This document shows, in pieces, positions 44,596 to 54,500 of a DNA stretch of 64,000 nucleotides (position 1 is its first letter; the number at the start of each line of letters is the position of its first letter). Below the pieces are notes generated by a model, which saw only the letters and a program-made list of their open reading frames with translations, made no database searches and was not told where the DNA came from. This DNA comes from Cohnella luojiensis (lineage in GTDB: Bacteria > Bacillota > Bacilli > Paenibacillales > Paenibacillaceae): contig NZ_SOMN01000001.1 in assembly GCF_004564235.1 (NCBI RefSeq), positions 124,001 through 188,000 of the forward strand, given 5' to 3'. Position numbers and translations under genes: made by a program.

Positions 44596-46539
44596 TTGAG
44601 ACAACATTCGCTTAACAAATTAGAATACAATCGCGTGACCGGCATTCTGATGAATTATGCCGTTACCTACTTGGGGAAACGCCATGTGGAGAAGCTTCAA
44701 CCGCTTCAGGACCGGGATGTCATTAAGCGAAGGCTGACGGAAACCCAAGAAGCTTGCCTGCTACTTGCCAAGGGAGGGCATCCGCCGCTTCCATCGTTGG
44801 AAGGGATGGAAGTAATGATGGGACTGCTCGGAACGGGATACGTCATGGCCGAGCAGGATTTCGGATGCCTGGCCCAATTCGCTCGCAGCTGCGAGCAATT
44901 GCGCCAATATATGTCCTCGAAGAAATCGGAAGCCCCGGTAGTCGCGGCATACGGTACGTCGATGCATGATCTTAAGCCACTCCGCGAATCGATCGAGATT
45001 TGTATCGACAGAGGCCGTATCGTGGATACGGCCAGCTCGGAGCTGTTGAAGATCCGCAAGAAAATCCGCATCGCGGAAGAGAGACTGCAGAAACGGCTGG
45101 AGGGAATGCTCTCCAAGTTTTCCGATATTCTGCAGGAGCGTTTAGTCAGCCAACGAGGCGGAAGATATGTGCTTCCGGTTAAGAAGGAGTATCGCAAGCG
45201 AATTCCGGGGACGGTTCTGGATGAGTCGTCCAGCGGGCAGACGGTATTCGTCGAGCCTTCGGAACTAGCGGGATTGCAAATGGATTTAAGCGCGCTGAGG
45301 GTAGAGGAAAACCGGGAGGAAACGCAAATCCTGGCACAGTTAACGGGCGAGGCGGAGTCGTATTCTTACGAGTTGTCGGTTAATCTGGAGACGGTCGGCC
45401 ACTACGACTTCCTGTTCGCCAAAGCTAAATGGGGGCTTGCGATCGGAGGAACCGCTCCCGAGTTGAACGAGGAGCGGCTCATCGACCTGCGCGATGCCCG
45501 GCACCCGTTGCTTGCGACGAAACCGGTTCCTCTGAACATCAAGCTGGGTGACGGGTATCAGGCGTTGCTGATTACCGGTCCGAATACGGGCGGCAAGACG
45601 GTCGCGCTCAAGACCGTTGGCCTGCTCACGCTGATGGCGCAGTCCGGCTTGCTAATACCGGCGGCAGAAGGAAGCCGCCTTTGCGTGTTCCGGTCGGTGG
45701 AGGTCGATATCGGCGACGATCAGAGCTTAGATTCTTCGCTAAGCACATTCTCTTCGCATCTACGTAACGTCATCGATATTCTGGCTCACGCCGGATCTTC
45801 CACGTTGGTCTTGCTAGACGAGTTAGCGACGGGAACGGATCCGGGCGAGGGCGTCGGACTTTCCATAGCCGTGTTGGAAGAGCTATATAGACGAAGGTCC
45901 GTCATAATGGCCACGACCCATTTTAACGAAATCAAAGAATACGCACGGGTCACTTCAGGTTTCCAGAATGCCAGGATGGCTTTCGACGAAGAAACGTTAA
46001 GTCCGTTGTACCGTCTGGATATGGGGGAGGCCGGCAATAGCTATGCTTTCGTCATAGCTGCGAAGCTGGGGATATCTTCAGCCATCATCGATCGGGCGCG
46101 GACGATCGCGGATAGCTTGAAGGATGGCAGGGGTAACGGTTCGGTTCCCAAACAGGCGAAAGGTGATGCTAATTCACCGCAGGCGAGGGACAGGGACAAT
46201 CATCGTTCAACTCGCAAGGTAAAGCCTTCGGCAACGGAGGGTGAATTGTCCGTTAAGTGGGCCATTGGCGACGTCGTATTCAACCCGCAGCTGCGCAAGC
46301 CTGGGGTCGTATATCGATTGCCTGACGAAAGAGGCAACATGGTCGTTCAAGTACAGAAGGAAAAGATTACGATCAACCATAAGCGCATTCGCAAATTTAT
46401 CGACAAAAAGCATCTCTATCCGGGTGAGGATTACGATATGGATATCGTGTTCGAATCCGTCGAGAATCGGAAGAAACGGCATTTGATGGGTAAGCGGCAC
46501 GTAGAAGGATTAACGATCGAGAAGCCTTCGGAGGATTAA
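44596..46539 (+). CDS. MutS2-like ATPase lacking the Smr domain
   Basis: MutS2-type protein (647 aa): helical core/lever region, then an ATPase domain with Walker A TGPNTGGKT (about residues 327-335) and Walker B LVLLDELATGTDPG (about 403-416). A short charged linker and a KOW-like segment (GDVVFNPQLRKPGVVY, from about 553) follow. Unlike the 785-aa B. subtilis MutS2, there is no C-terminal Smr nuclease domain; the protein stops soon after the KOW-like part. The start is a TTG at 44596 with GGAGG 8 bases upstream; longer frames read through the terminator. Ribosome rescue or recombination control are possible roles. Confidence 0.87.
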   Translation: MRQHSLNKLEYNRVTGILMNYAVTYLGKRHVEKLQPLQDRDVIKRRLTETQEACLLLAKGGHPPLPSLEGMEVMMGLLGTGYVMAEQDFGCLAQFARSCEQLRQYMSSKKSEAPVVAAYGTSMHDLKPLRESIEICIDRGRIVDTASSELLKIRKKIRIAEERLQKRLEGMLSKFSDILQERLVSQRGGRYVLPVKKEYRKRIPGTVLDESSSGQTVFVEPSELAGLQMDLSALRVEENREETQILAQLTGEAESYSYELSVNLETVGHYDFLFAKAKWGLAIGGTAPELNEERLIDLRDARHPLLATKPVPLNIKLGDGYQALLITGPNTGGKTVALKTVGLLTLMAQSGLLIPAAEGSRLCVFRSVEVDIGDDQSLDSSLSTFSSHLRNVIDILAHAGSSTLVLLDELATGTDPGEGVGLSIAVLEELYRRRSVIMATTHFNEIKEYARVTSGFQNARMAFDEETLSPLYRLDMGEAGNSYAFVIAAKLGISSAIIDRARTIADSLKDGRGNGSVPKQAKGDANSPQARDRDNHRSTRKVKPSATEGELSVKWAIGDVVFNPQLRKPGVVYRLPDERGNMVVQVQKEKITINHKRIRKFIDKKHLYPGEDYDMDIVFESVENRKKRHLMGKRHVEGLTIEKPSED

Positions 46540-46644
46540 GTCGAGAAAGGCAGAATGGATGTCTCATTGATGCCTTGGTTCTACGCTGTTATAATGAAGT
46601 GATCGTCAACTGACGCATGGAACCGGCTGGGGGTACTCATTGGA

Positions 46645-48462
46645 ATGGCTGAAATTACTTTTAAACAGACTCACATTCGCAATTTCTGTATTATCGCGCA
46701 TATCGACCACGGTAAATCGACATTGGCCGACCGCATATTGGAATATACGGGCACGCTGACTTCCCGCGAAATGCAAGATCAAGTATTGGATTCGATGGAT
46801 CTCGAACGCGAACGGGGCATTACGATTAAATTGCAAGCCGTTCGTCTGTTATACAAAGCGGACGACGGCGAAACGTACATGCTTCATCTGATCGACACTC
46901 CCGGACACGTGGATTTCACTTACGAGGTTTCACGGAGTTTGGCGGCTTGCGAAGGCGCTCTTCTTGTCGTCGACGCCGCGCAAGGTATCGAGGCGCAAAC
47001 GTTGGCGAACGTCTATCTGGCCCTCGACAACAATCTGGAGATCGTGCCGGTCATTAATAAGATCGACTTGCCGAGCGCGGATCCGGAGCGGGTCAAGAAG
47101 GAAGTCGAGGACGTCATCGGTCTCGATACGAGCGATGCGGTGCTTGCTTCCGCGAAGAACGGCATTGGAATTAAAGAAATCCTGGAGCAAGTCGTACAGA
47201 AAATACCCGCTCCTGCCGGTGATCGCAACAAACCGCTTAAAGCGCTCATTTTCGACTCCCATTACGATCCCTATAAAGGGGTTATCTGTTATATCCGGAT
47301 CGTGGACGGAACGATCCGCGCGGGCACTCGCATGAAGTTCATGGCAACGGGAGCGAATTTCGACGTCGTCGAGGTCGGCACCTTCATGCCTCGTCCGACC
47401 GCGGTTACCGAGTTGGGGCCGGGAGATGTAGGCTTCGTGACCGCTTCGATCCGGAACGTGAAAGATACGCGCGTAGGGGACACGATTACGGATATGAAGA
47501 ACCCTACGGCGGAAGCTCTTCCCGGCTATCGTCGGGTTAATCCGATGGTATTCTGCGGATTGTATCCGATCGAGACGACCGATTATAACGATTTACGCGA
47601 CGCTTTGGAGAAGCTGGAGCTTAACGATGCTTCCCTTCGCTACGAGCCGGAATCGTCCCAAGCGCTAGGTTTTGGCTATCGTTGCGGATTTCTCGGCATG
47701 CTTCATATGGAAATCATTCAGGAGCGTATCGAGCGCGAATTCAATATTCCGCTGATTACGACGGCGCCGAGCGTTATTTACAAAGTCACGCAAACGAACG
47801 GCGAGGTATTGGAAATTTCCAATCCTGCCGATTATCCGGAAGCGGGCAAGATCGACTTCGTAGAAGAGCCTTACGTTAAAGCTTCCATCATCGTCCCTAA
47901 CGATTTCGTGGGAGCGATCATGGAGCTTTGCCAGAATAAACGCGGAGAGTTCATCGATATGCAATACCTGGACACGAACCGCGTTACTTTGAAATACAAC
48001 ATGCCGCTGGCGGAGATCGTCTACGACTTCTTCGACCAACTGAAGTCCAGCACGAAGGGTTATGCTTCCTTCGACTATGAATTAACGGGCTACCGCCAAT
48101 CCAGTCTGGTGAAAATGGATATTCTGCTTAACGCCGAGAAGGTCGACGCGCTTTCTTTCATCGTGCATAAGGACAGGGCGTACAATCGGGGCCGGGTCAT
48201 CTGCGAGAAGCTCAAAGAGCTTATTCCACGCCAAATGTTCGAGGTTCCGATCCAAGCCGCCATCGGCCAGAAGATCGTCTCCCGCGAATCGATCAAGGCG
48301 ATGCGCAAGAACGTTCTCGCGAAGTGCTACGGCGGTGACATTTCCCGGAAACGGAAGCTGCTCGATAAGCAAAAAGAAGGTAAAAAACGCATGAAGCAAG
48401 TCGGTAACGTCGAAGTGCCTCAGGAAGCGTTCATGGCCGTGCTTAAGCTGGACAACGATTAA
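46645..48462 (+). CDS. lepA: Elongation factor 4
   Basis: Translational GTPase LepA, 605 aa. P-loop AHIDHGKST, switch region DTPGHVDF and NKIDLPSA are present, followed by EF-G-like domains and the LepA-specific C-terminal domain with [15 protein letters not shown] ribosome-binding site is weak (GGGGGT). It precedes hemW, as in Bacillus. Confidence 0.97.
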   Translation: MAEITFKQTHIRNFCIIAHIDHGKSTLADRILEYTGTLTSREMQDQVLDSMDLERERGITIKLQAVRLLYKADDGETYMLHLIDTPGHVDFTYEVSRSLAACEGALLVVDAAQGIEAQTLANVYLALDNNLEIVPVINKIDLPSADPERVKKEVEDVIGLDTSDAVLASAKNGIGIKEILEQVVQKIPAPAGDRNKPLKALIFDSHYDPYKGVICYIRIVDGTIRAGTRMKFMATGANFDVVEVGTFMPRPTAVTELGPGDVGFVTASIRNVKDTRVGDTITDMKNPTAEALPGYRRVNPMVFCGLYPIETTDYNDLRDALEKLELNDASLRYEPESSQALGFGYRCGFLGMLHMEIIQERIEREFNIPLITTAPSVIYKVTQTNGEVLEISNPADYPEAGKIDFVEEPYVKASIIVPNDFVGAIMELCQNKRGEFIDMQYLDTNRVTLKYNMPLAEIVYDFFDQLKSSTKGYASFDYELTGYRQSSLVKMDILLNAEKVDALSFIVHKDRAYNRGRVICEKLKELIPRQMFEVPIQAAIGQKIVSRESIKAMRKNVLAKCYGGDISRKRKLLDKQKEGKKRMKQVGNVEVPQEAFMAVLKLDND

Positions 48463-48483
48463 TATACTCATTTTTCAAGGATG

Positions 48484-48512
48484 GCGGGCTAACGGCCCGC
48501 TATTCTCTATTT
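48484..48512 (+). terminator. Weak terminator after lepA
   Basis: GCGGGC and GCCCGC form a hairpin around TAACG, followed by TATTCTCTATTTT. The T-tract is interrupted. Confidence 0.45.
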
Positions 48513-48546
48513 TCCGCAAAATCAGAGTTTGAACGAGGTGAACCCG

Positions 48547-49746
48547 ATGCAAGTTCTACCAAACGCGACAGAATCCATTAAGGTGCCTCCGGTCCATACA
48601 TGGACTCCGCGAGCGCTTTATATCCATATCCCTTTTTGCACGAACAAGTGCTTCTACTGCGACTTTAACTCATACATTGCCGCGGGACAGCCCATAGACG
48701 CCTATTTGGACGCGTTGGAAAATGAAATGAAGCTGACTGTCGCGGAATTGCCGCCGACGATCATTGATACCGTGTTCGTGGGCGGGGGAACGCCGACCGT
48801 GCTTAACCCGGCGCAAATGACCCGTTTCCTGGCTTCCGTCAAGAAGCATTTTCCGCTTGCCGATAACGTCGAATTCACGATGGAAGCAAACCCGGGAACG
48901 ACGGATATGGAGAAGCTTGCGGCCATGCGCGAAGGCGGCGTCAACCGAATCAGCTTCGGGGCGCAGACGTTCGATGACGGCTTGCTGGCTGCGATCGGAA
49001 GAATACATGCGGCTCAAGATGTCGTTCAGAGCATCGCGAACGCGAAAGCCGCCGGATTCGCGAATCTGTCCATCGACCTAATGTTCGGTTTGCCCAACCA
49101 GACGCTGCAACAGCTGAAGGATAGCGTGACCAAAGCTTTGGAGCTGGATTTGCCGCACTATTCCCTCTACGGCTTGAAGGTGGAGGAAAATACGTTGTTC
49201 CATCGCCTCTACCAACGCGACGAGTTGCCCCTTCCCGAAGAGGACGACGAGCTTGCGATGTATGAGCATCTTATGGAACGGTTAGGCGGAGCAGGCTACC
49301 GGCATTACGAGATCAGCAACTTCGCTAGACCGGGCTTCGAGAGCCGTCATAACACGACGTATTGGCACAATGAGCCCTACTTCGGTTTAGGTGCCGGTGC
49401 CCATGGCTACGCGCTTGGCAAACGCCATATCAATATCAAAGGCGTGCAGTCATACATTGATGCGGCTAACAAAGCGCTTCCCCGGTTGGATGAAAGTTCC
49501 GTTAGTACCGAGGAAGCGATGGGAGATTTCATGATGGTCGGCCTGCGCTTGCAGGAAGGCGTTACGCTGGCTGGCTTCGAACGTCAATTTGAAGGTATGC
49601 ATTTAGAAGAAGTATTCGGGGATGCACTGCGAAAGCTAGTAGGGCAGGAGCTGCTCGAGCGTTATGAACAGGATGCGTATGCGGGCTACCGCTTGACTCA
49701 CCGGGGTATCCTGTTCGGCAACGAGGTTTTCGGCGCTTTTGTTTAA
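48547..49746 (+). CDS. hemW: Radical SAM heme chaperone HemW
   Basis: Radical SAM protein formerly called oxygen-independent coproporphyrinogen oxidase. The cluster motif is CTNKCFYC (C-x3-C-x2-C), with GGGTPT and the HemN-type C-terminal domain. HemW inserts heme into target proteins rather than oxidising coproporphyrinogen. The ATG at 48547 has GAGGTGA five bases upstream; the longer frame starting at 48529 lacks one. Length is 399 aa. The stop overlaps the convergent fragment by four bases. Confidence 0.94.
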   Translation: MQVLPNATESIKVPPVHTWTPRALYIHIPFCTNKCFYCDFNSYIAAGQPIDAYLDALENEMKLTVAELPPTIIDTVFVGGGTPTVLNPAQMTRFLASVKKHFPLADNVEFTMEANPGTTDMEKLAAMREGGVNRISFGAQTFDDGLLAAIGRIHAAQDVVQSIANAKAAGFANLSIDLMFGLPNQTLQQLKDSVTKALELDLPHYSLYGLKVEENTLFHRLYQRDELPLPEEDDELAMYEHLMERLGGAGYRHYEISNFARPGFESRHNTTYWHNEPYFGLGAGAHGYALGKRHINIKGVQSYIDAANKALPRLDESSVSTEEAMGDFMMVGLRLQEGVTLAGFERQFEGMHLEEVFGDALRKLVGQELLERYEQDAYAGYRLTHRGILFGNEVFGAFV

Positions 49747-50117
49747 GACGGTTTCAACGATTCGTTAAATTTACCCGATCCGCCCTTGGCGATGCTCAGC
49801 GTCTGCCAATCGGCGGATTTGTTTGCTTTAGCGACGTAAACAATCTGTCCGACATGGTAGCCGTAGTGGGAAATTTGACGATGAATGGCCTGCAGCACGG
49901 AATGGGCTTGACCGCGGATCGTCACCGTGCGCAATAAATCATCCGGCGTTAGCTCCTCCAAGGAGTCGAACAGAACCGCCCAACCTTTTTCCCATAATTG
50001 CATAAGCTGCGCCAATCCTTCGATATCATCGACGAATTCATCGTCGCGGTTGCGATCGGGCTTCTCTCCGATTTTCCGAACAGCTTTTGAATCGGCGCGA
50101 TAAACAATCCCTTTCAC
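49743..50117 (-). pseudogene. 5'-truncated DUF1572/DinB-family gene
   Basis: The frame matches DUF1572 (DinB/YfiT-like, four-helix metal-binding) proteins only from GEKPDRNRDDEF onward. The usual first 50 or so residues, including the first metal histidine, are missing and replaced by a short unrelated start (GTG, no ribosome-binding site). The C-terminal HRQISHYGYHVGQIVY motif with metal histidines is intact. Length is 124 aa versus about 170-180 in the family. I take it as a truncated remnant; a shortened functional protein is less likely. Confidence 0.65.
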
Positions 50118-50199
50118 GACGATGGAAATGTCTCTTGAGGATTCATTCGCATTGTTGTATATTTATACATATATTTATGCGATGAGAGAAGGAATTCAC

Positions 50200-50700
50200 A
50201 TGTCGGTCGTCTGCCGAAAAGCATTGCCCGAGGATGTAGATGCTCTATATGAACTTATACAAGGTTATGCCGCCAAAGGGATTATGCTGCCTCGTTCCCG
50301 CGAGGCTTTAATGCGCAGTATCGATACCTTCGTGGTCGCGCAGGACGGAGAACGACTCATCGGTTGCGGGTCGTTGTGCCGATTAGGCAGCGATCTCGTC
50401 GAGATTCGATCGCTCGGCATCGTAGACGGTTATAAGGGACATGGAATCGGCAGCCGACTCGTGGATGTTTTAATGGAAGAAGCCAAGGCGCTTGGCATTC
50501 CTAAAGTCATGGCGTTAACCTACGAATCGGCTTTTTTTCAGAAAAACGGATTTAAAATCGTCGATAAAGAGATTTTTCCTGAGAAGGTATGGACCGATTG
50601 CGTGAATTGCCCTAAGCAGCTTTGCTGCGACGAAATCGCGGTCTTGAGGCTAACCGAGCCTGTGCCCGCCGGTGAACGATTGAGTTTCGCCCAAATCTGA
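50200..50700 (+). CDS. GNAT N-acetyltransferase, ArgA-like
   Basis: 166-aa acetyltransferase with the acetyl-CoA motif V-x-x-x-Y-K-G-H-G-I-G-S-R-L (about residues 77-88) and the ending VWTDCVNCPKQLCCDE, a cysteine pattern seen in the N-acetylglutamate synthase-type GNAT proteins. The substrate is not certain. The ATG at 50200 has AAGGA upstream; an ATG six codons earlier is possible. The first 80 bases upstream are AT-rich and probably contain the promoter. Confidence 0.85.
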   Translation: MSVVCRKALPEDVDALYELIQGYAAKGIMLPRSREALMRSIDTFVVAQDGERLIGCGSLCRLGSDLVEIRSLGIVDGYKGHGIGSRLVDVLMEEAKALGIPKVMALTYESAFFQKNGFKIVDKEIFPEKVWTDCVNCPKQLCCDEIAVLRLTEPVPAGERLSFAQI

Positions 50701-50707
50701 TTGAACC

Positions 50708-50763
50708 AGCCAAACCGAGCGGGAACGTCCTTGACATGACCGCCCTCGGTTTGGTATTTTTGT
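50708..50763 (+). terminator. Terminator of the GNAT gene
   Basis: CCAAACCGAG and CTCGGTTTGG form a 10-bp stem around a large loop, followed by TATTTTTGT. The loop contains the TTGACA of the next promoter. Confidence 0.65.
50731..50760 (+). promoter_or_regulatory. Sigma-A promoter of the hrcA operon
   Basis: A perfect TTGACA at 50731 and TATTTT at 50755 are separated by 18 bases, immediately upstream of the CIRCE operator. The -10 is weak. Confidence 0.5.
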
Positions 50764-50771
50764 ATTAGCAA

Positions 50772-50798
50772 TTAGCACTCATCGAAATGGAGTGCTAA
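50772..50798 (+). promoter_or_regulatory. CIRCE operator
   Basis: TTAGCACTC, nine bases, GAGTGCTAA: an exact match to the CIRCE consensus bound by HrcA. It lies between the promoter and hrcA, so the operon represses itself until heat shock inactivates HrcA. Confidence 0.97.
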
Positions 50799-50836
50799 CG
50801 AAGTTAAATTACGGTATGCATAAGGAGGAGTCTCGG

Positions 50837-51862
50837 ATGCTGAGCGAACGTCAACGAATGATTCTAAACGCGATTATCGACGATTATATTCGTTCCGCCG
50901 AACCTGTCGGGTCCCGCAGCATCTCCAAGCGCGGAGACGTAACCTTTAGTCCTGCTACCATTCGCAACGAAATGGCGGACTTAGAGGAAATGGGCTTGCT
51001 TGAACAGCCGCACACCTCCGCCGGCAGAATTCCTTCGATCAAGGGCTACCGTTATTACGTTGACCATCTCGTTACTTTGGACGGCGTGGGGGATCAAGAT
51101 GCTCGCAAGCTTCGCACCTATTTCGCGGAGAAGATGAACCACTGGGAAGGCGTGATCGGTCACGCGGCGACGATCTTGTCCCAATTGACCAATTACACGT
51201 CGATCGTGCTCGGGCCGGAAATGTTCAGCACGACGCTGAAGCATTTTCAGCTTATTCCGATCAATGACGTTTCCGCCGTGGCTATCATCGTCGCGAACAC
51301 CGGACATGTAGAGCACCGGACCATCACCATTCCCGACGGCATATCGATGGATGACATGAACAAGGTCGTCAATTTATTGAACGAGAAGCTGACGGGCGTT
51401 CCTTTCTACAAGGTCAAATCCGTATTGCACAGCGAGATCGCCAATGAGTTAAGCCGTTACGTAGAGCATTGCGAAGATATCTTAACGCTTCTGGAGCAGA
51501 CGATTACCGAAGAACAGGAGCCCAAAGTTTTTTTGAGCGGGGCTTCCAACATGCTCACCCAGCCGGAATTCAAGGATGTCGACAAAGCGAAGAGTATCCT
51601 GGGTATGCTGGAGGAAACGCAGCTGCTGATGCAGCTGTTTCAATCCAACCCCGGCGGCATTCACGTGAAAATCGGCACGGAAAACGCGCTAGAAGCGATC
51701 AACCAATGCAGCTTGATTACGGCTACGTACTCTTATGAAGGTCAATCCCTCGGGACGATCGGAATATTGGGACCCACGCGCATGGAATACGGCAAGGTCA
51801 TTAGTTTACTGAATTATTTATCCAAGGATATCGCGGTGATGATGTCCCGTTGGTATAAGTAA
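50837..51862 (+). CDS. hrcA: Heat-inducible transcription repressor HrcA
   Basis: Repressor of CIRCE-controlled chaperone genes, 341 aa. The N-terminal winged helix includes MLSERQRMILNAIIDDYI and SPATIRNEMADLEEMGLL, followed by the HTSAGRIPS motif and a GAF-like domain. The ATG at 50837 has AGGAGG 8 bases upstream; the longer frame runs into CIRCE. It heads hrcA-grpE-dnaK-dnaJ. Confidence 0.97.
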   Translation: MLSERQRMILNAIIDDYIRSAEPVGSRSISKRGDVTFSPATIRNEMADLEEMGLLEQPHTSAGRIPSIKGYRYYVDHLVTLDGVGDQDARKLRTYFAEKMNHWEGVIGHAATILSQLTNYTSIVLGPEMFSTTLKHFQLIPINDVSAVAIIVANTGHVEHRTITIPDGISMDDMNKVVNLLNEKLTGVPFYKVKSVLHSEIANELSRYVEHCEDILTLLEQTITEEQEPKVFLSGASNMLTQPEFKDVDKAKSILGMLEETQLLMQLFQSNPGGIHVKIGTENALEAINQCSLITATYSYEGQSLGTIGILGPTRMEYGKVISLLNYLSKDIAVMMSRWYK

Positions 51863-51917
51863 AGTCGCATTGCATAGCACCCAACCAAGGGTGGCACGGT
51901 AAGGAGGTGAATCCTGC

Positions 51918-52511
51918 ATGAGTACGAACGAGACGAAGGAGCCAGTAAACATGGATGAGCATCAAGAGGACTCTTCGGAAAACAAAGATACGGGTTCCGA
52001 GGTGAAAGAAACATCCCCTGAGGATAGCGAACAACCGGCCGCTGCCGAGAGCGGCGAAGAAATCGGGATCGCAGCCGAGCTTCAGCGTCAGGCGGATGAT
52101 AACCATAGCCGCTATTTGCGCGCGCAAGCCGATTTCGATAATTTCCGTCGGCGTACATTAAAGGAAAAAGAAGAGCTTTCGCAATACGCATCCTTGAAGC
52201 TGATTACTCAGCTGCTGCCGGTGCTGGACAATTTCCAGCGCGCGCTACAAACGGGCGGAGAGGGCGCGGAAAGCGGATCTTTCGCTAAAGGCGTAGATAT
52301 GATCTACCGTCAGCTATTCCAGGTGCTGGAGGCGGAAGGACTGAAGCCGATGGATTCGGTCGGCCAGCCGTTCGATCCGGAACTGCATCAGGCTATTATG
52401 ACGGTCGAAAGCGAAGAGCACGGGGAAGGCATCGTCGTCGAGGCGATCCAAAACGGATATTGGCTGAAGGACAAAGTCATTCGGCCCGCGATGGTTAAAG
52501 TAAGCGGCTAA
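51918..52511 (+). CDS. grpE: Nucleotide exchange factor GrpE
   Basis: Releases ADP from DnaK. It has a long acidic, low-complexity N-terminus (about residues 1-65), a coiled-coil ([20 protein letters not shown]), and the C-terminal beta domain ending in [18 protein letters not shown]. Length 197 aa. AGGAGG lies 10 bases before the ATG. Confidence 0.97.
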   Translation: MSTNETKEPVNMDEHQEDSSENKDTGSEVKETSPEDSEQPAAAESGEEIGIAAELQRQADDNHSRYLRAQADFDNFRRRTLKEKEELSQYASLKLITQLLPVLDNFQRALQTGGEGAESGSFAKGVDMIYRQLFQVLEAEGLKPMDSVGQPFDPELHQAIMTVESEEHGEGIVVEAIQNGYWLKDKVIRPAMVKVSG

Positions 52512-52567
52512 GCAGCGAGATATCGCATCCCAATCATTGCACTTATATGAAGGAGGAACATACAGTT

Positions 52568-54415
52568 ATGAGTAAAGTAATCGGAATCGACTTAGGAACA
52601 ACAAACTCTTGCGTAGCGGTAATGGAGGGCGGCGAAGCCGTAGTCATCCCTAATCCGGAAGGAAACCGCACGACCCCTTCGGTCGTCGGCTTCAAGAAAG
52701 ACGGCGAGCGCGTAGTCGGCGAGACGGCCAAACGTCAAGCTATCACTAACCCGGATCGTACGGTAAGCTCAATCAAGCGCCACATGGGAACAAGCCACAA
52801 AGAAACGATCGAGGGCAAAGCATACTCCGCACCGGAAATTTCCGCGATTATCTTGCAGAAGCTCAAAGCAGATGCGGAAGCATACTTAGGTCAACCAGTT
52901 ACGCAAGCGGTTATTACCGTTCCAGCATACTTTAATGACAGCCAGCGCCAAGCAACCAAAGATGCCGGTAACATCGCGGGTCTTGAAGTTCTGCGTATCG
53001 TTAACGAACCGACGGCGGCAGCTCTTGCGTACGGCTTCGAGAAACAAGAAGACCAAACGATTCTCGTATTCGACTTAGGCGGAGGTACGTTCGACGTCAG
53101 TATTCTTGAGCTAGGCGAAGGATTCTTCGAGGTTAAAGCGACAAGCGGCGATAACCACCTGGGCGGCGACGATTTCGACCAAGTCGTGATGGAATGGCTT
53201 GCCGCGGAGTTCAAGAAAGAGCACGGCATCGATTTGCTGAAAGACAAAGCTGCTGTACAACGTTTGAAAGACGCAGCGGAAAAAGCGAAAAAAGAACTAT
53301 CCGGCGTCGTTTCCACGACGATTTCCTTGCCGTTCATCACGGTTGTAGACGGAGTTCCTCAGCATTTGGAGCTTAACCTTAGCCGTTCCAAATTCGACGA
53401 GCTTACCGCAGGCCTTGTCGAGCGCACGATGGGACCTACTCGCCAAGCATTGTCCGACGCGGGCATGACTTCGAAGGATATCGACAAAGTCGTATTGGTT
53501 GGCGGATCTACCCGTATTCCTGCCGTACAGGATGCGATCAAGAAGTTAACGGGCCAAGAGCCTCATAAAGGCGTTAACCCTGACGAAGTCGTTGCCCTTG
53601 GCGCGGCCGTCCAAGCGGGCGTGTTGACTGGCGAAGTCAAAGACGTTGTTCTGCTGGACGTTACCCCGTTGTCCCTGGGTATCGAAACCGCGGGCGGCGT
53701 GTTGACGAAAATGATCGATCGCAACACGACGATTCCGACAAGCAAATCGCAAGTCTATTCTACTTACGCGGATATGCAGACGCAAGTTGAAATCCATGTC
53801 CTGCAAGGCGAGCGCGCGATGGCGAAAGACAACAAAACGTTGGGTCGTTTTATTCTGAGCGACATTCCGGCTGCGCCGCGAGGCGTACCGCAAATCGAAG
53901 TCACTTTCGACATCGACGCGAACGGTATCGTTAACGTATCCGCTCTCGATAAAGGAACAGGCAAAAGCCAAAAAATCACGATCACTTCTTCCAGCGGCTT
54001 GAGCAAGGAAGAAATCGACCGCATGCAGCAAGAAGCCGAATTGCACGCGGAGGAAGACAAAGCTCGCCGCGAGCTTGTAGAAGCGAAGAACAGCGCGGAT
54101 CAACTTATCTATAGCGCTGACAAAACGATCAAAGACCTGGGCGACAAAGTCGATGCGAGCGAAATCGATAAGGCGAACGCGGCTAAAGAGAAGTTGACGG
54201 CTGCTCTCGCTTCCGATAACCTTGAAGAGATCAAAACGGCAACCGACGAATTGACCGAAATCGTGCAACAGCTTTCCGTTAAGCTCTACGAGCAAGCGGC
54301 TCAAGCTCAAGCCGGCGGTGCCGAAGGCGCAGATGCCGGTACCGGTACCGGTCCATCGAGAGAGAACGTCGTGGACGCGGATTACGAAGTCGTCGACGAA
54401 GAAAAGAAAAACTAA
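52568..54415 (+). CDS. dnaK: Chaperone DnaK (Hsp70)
   Basis: ATP-dependent chaperone, 615 aa. Signature motifs are [27 protein letters not shown] and [13 protein letters not shown] in the ATPase domain, then the substrate-binding domain and a C-terminal tail rich in Gly/Ala ending in EEKKN. I start at the ATG at 52568, giving [14 protein letters not shown] is about 12 bases upstream. A stem-loop separates it from dnaJ. Confidence 0.98.
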   Translation: MSKVIGIDLGTTNSCVAVMEGGEAVVIPNPEGNRTTPSVVGFKKDGERVVGETAKRQAITNPDRTVSSIKRHMGTSHKETIEGKAYSAPEISAIILQKLKADAEAYLGQPVTQAVITVPAYFNDSQRQATKDAGNIAGLEVLRIVNEPTAAALAYGFEKQEDQTILVFDLGGGTFDVSILELGEGFFEVKATSGDNHLGGDDFDQVVMEWLAAEFKKEHGIDLLKDKAAVQRLKDAAEKAKKELSGVVSTTISLPFITVVDGVPQHLELNLSRSKFDELTAGLVERTMGPTRQALSDAGMTSKDIDKVVLVGGSTRIPAVQDAIKKLTGQEPHKGVNPDEVVALGAAVQAGVLTGEVKDVVLLDVTPLSLGIETAGGVLTKMIDRNTTIPTSKSQVYSTYADMQTQVEIHVLQGERAMAKDNKTLGRFILSDIPAAPRGVPQIEVTFDIDANGIVNVSALDKGTGKSQKITITSSSGLSKEEIDRMQQEAELHAEEDKARRELVEAKNSADQLIYSADKTIKDLGDKVDASEIDKANAAKEKLTAALASDNLEEIKTATDELTEIVQQLSVKLYEQAAQAQAGGAEGADAGTGTGPSRENVVDADYEVVDEEKKN

Positions 54416-54434
54416 GGTTTTCTAGGATAAAACC

Positions 54435-54480
54435 GAAAGTCAAAGTGACTTCGCCCTTGGGCGAATTCATTTTGACTTTC
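54435..54480 (+). promoter_or_regulatory. Stem-loop between dnaK and dnaJ
   Basis: GAAAGTCAAA pairs with TTTGACTTTC, and within it TTCGCCC pairs with GGGCGAA, forming a two-part hairpin without a T-run. It ends 10 bases before the dnaJ ribosome-binding site. It may mark an RNA-processing or stability point rather than a terminator. Confidence 0.6.
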
Positions 54481-54500
54481 CTTCATGAGGAGGTGGAGAA

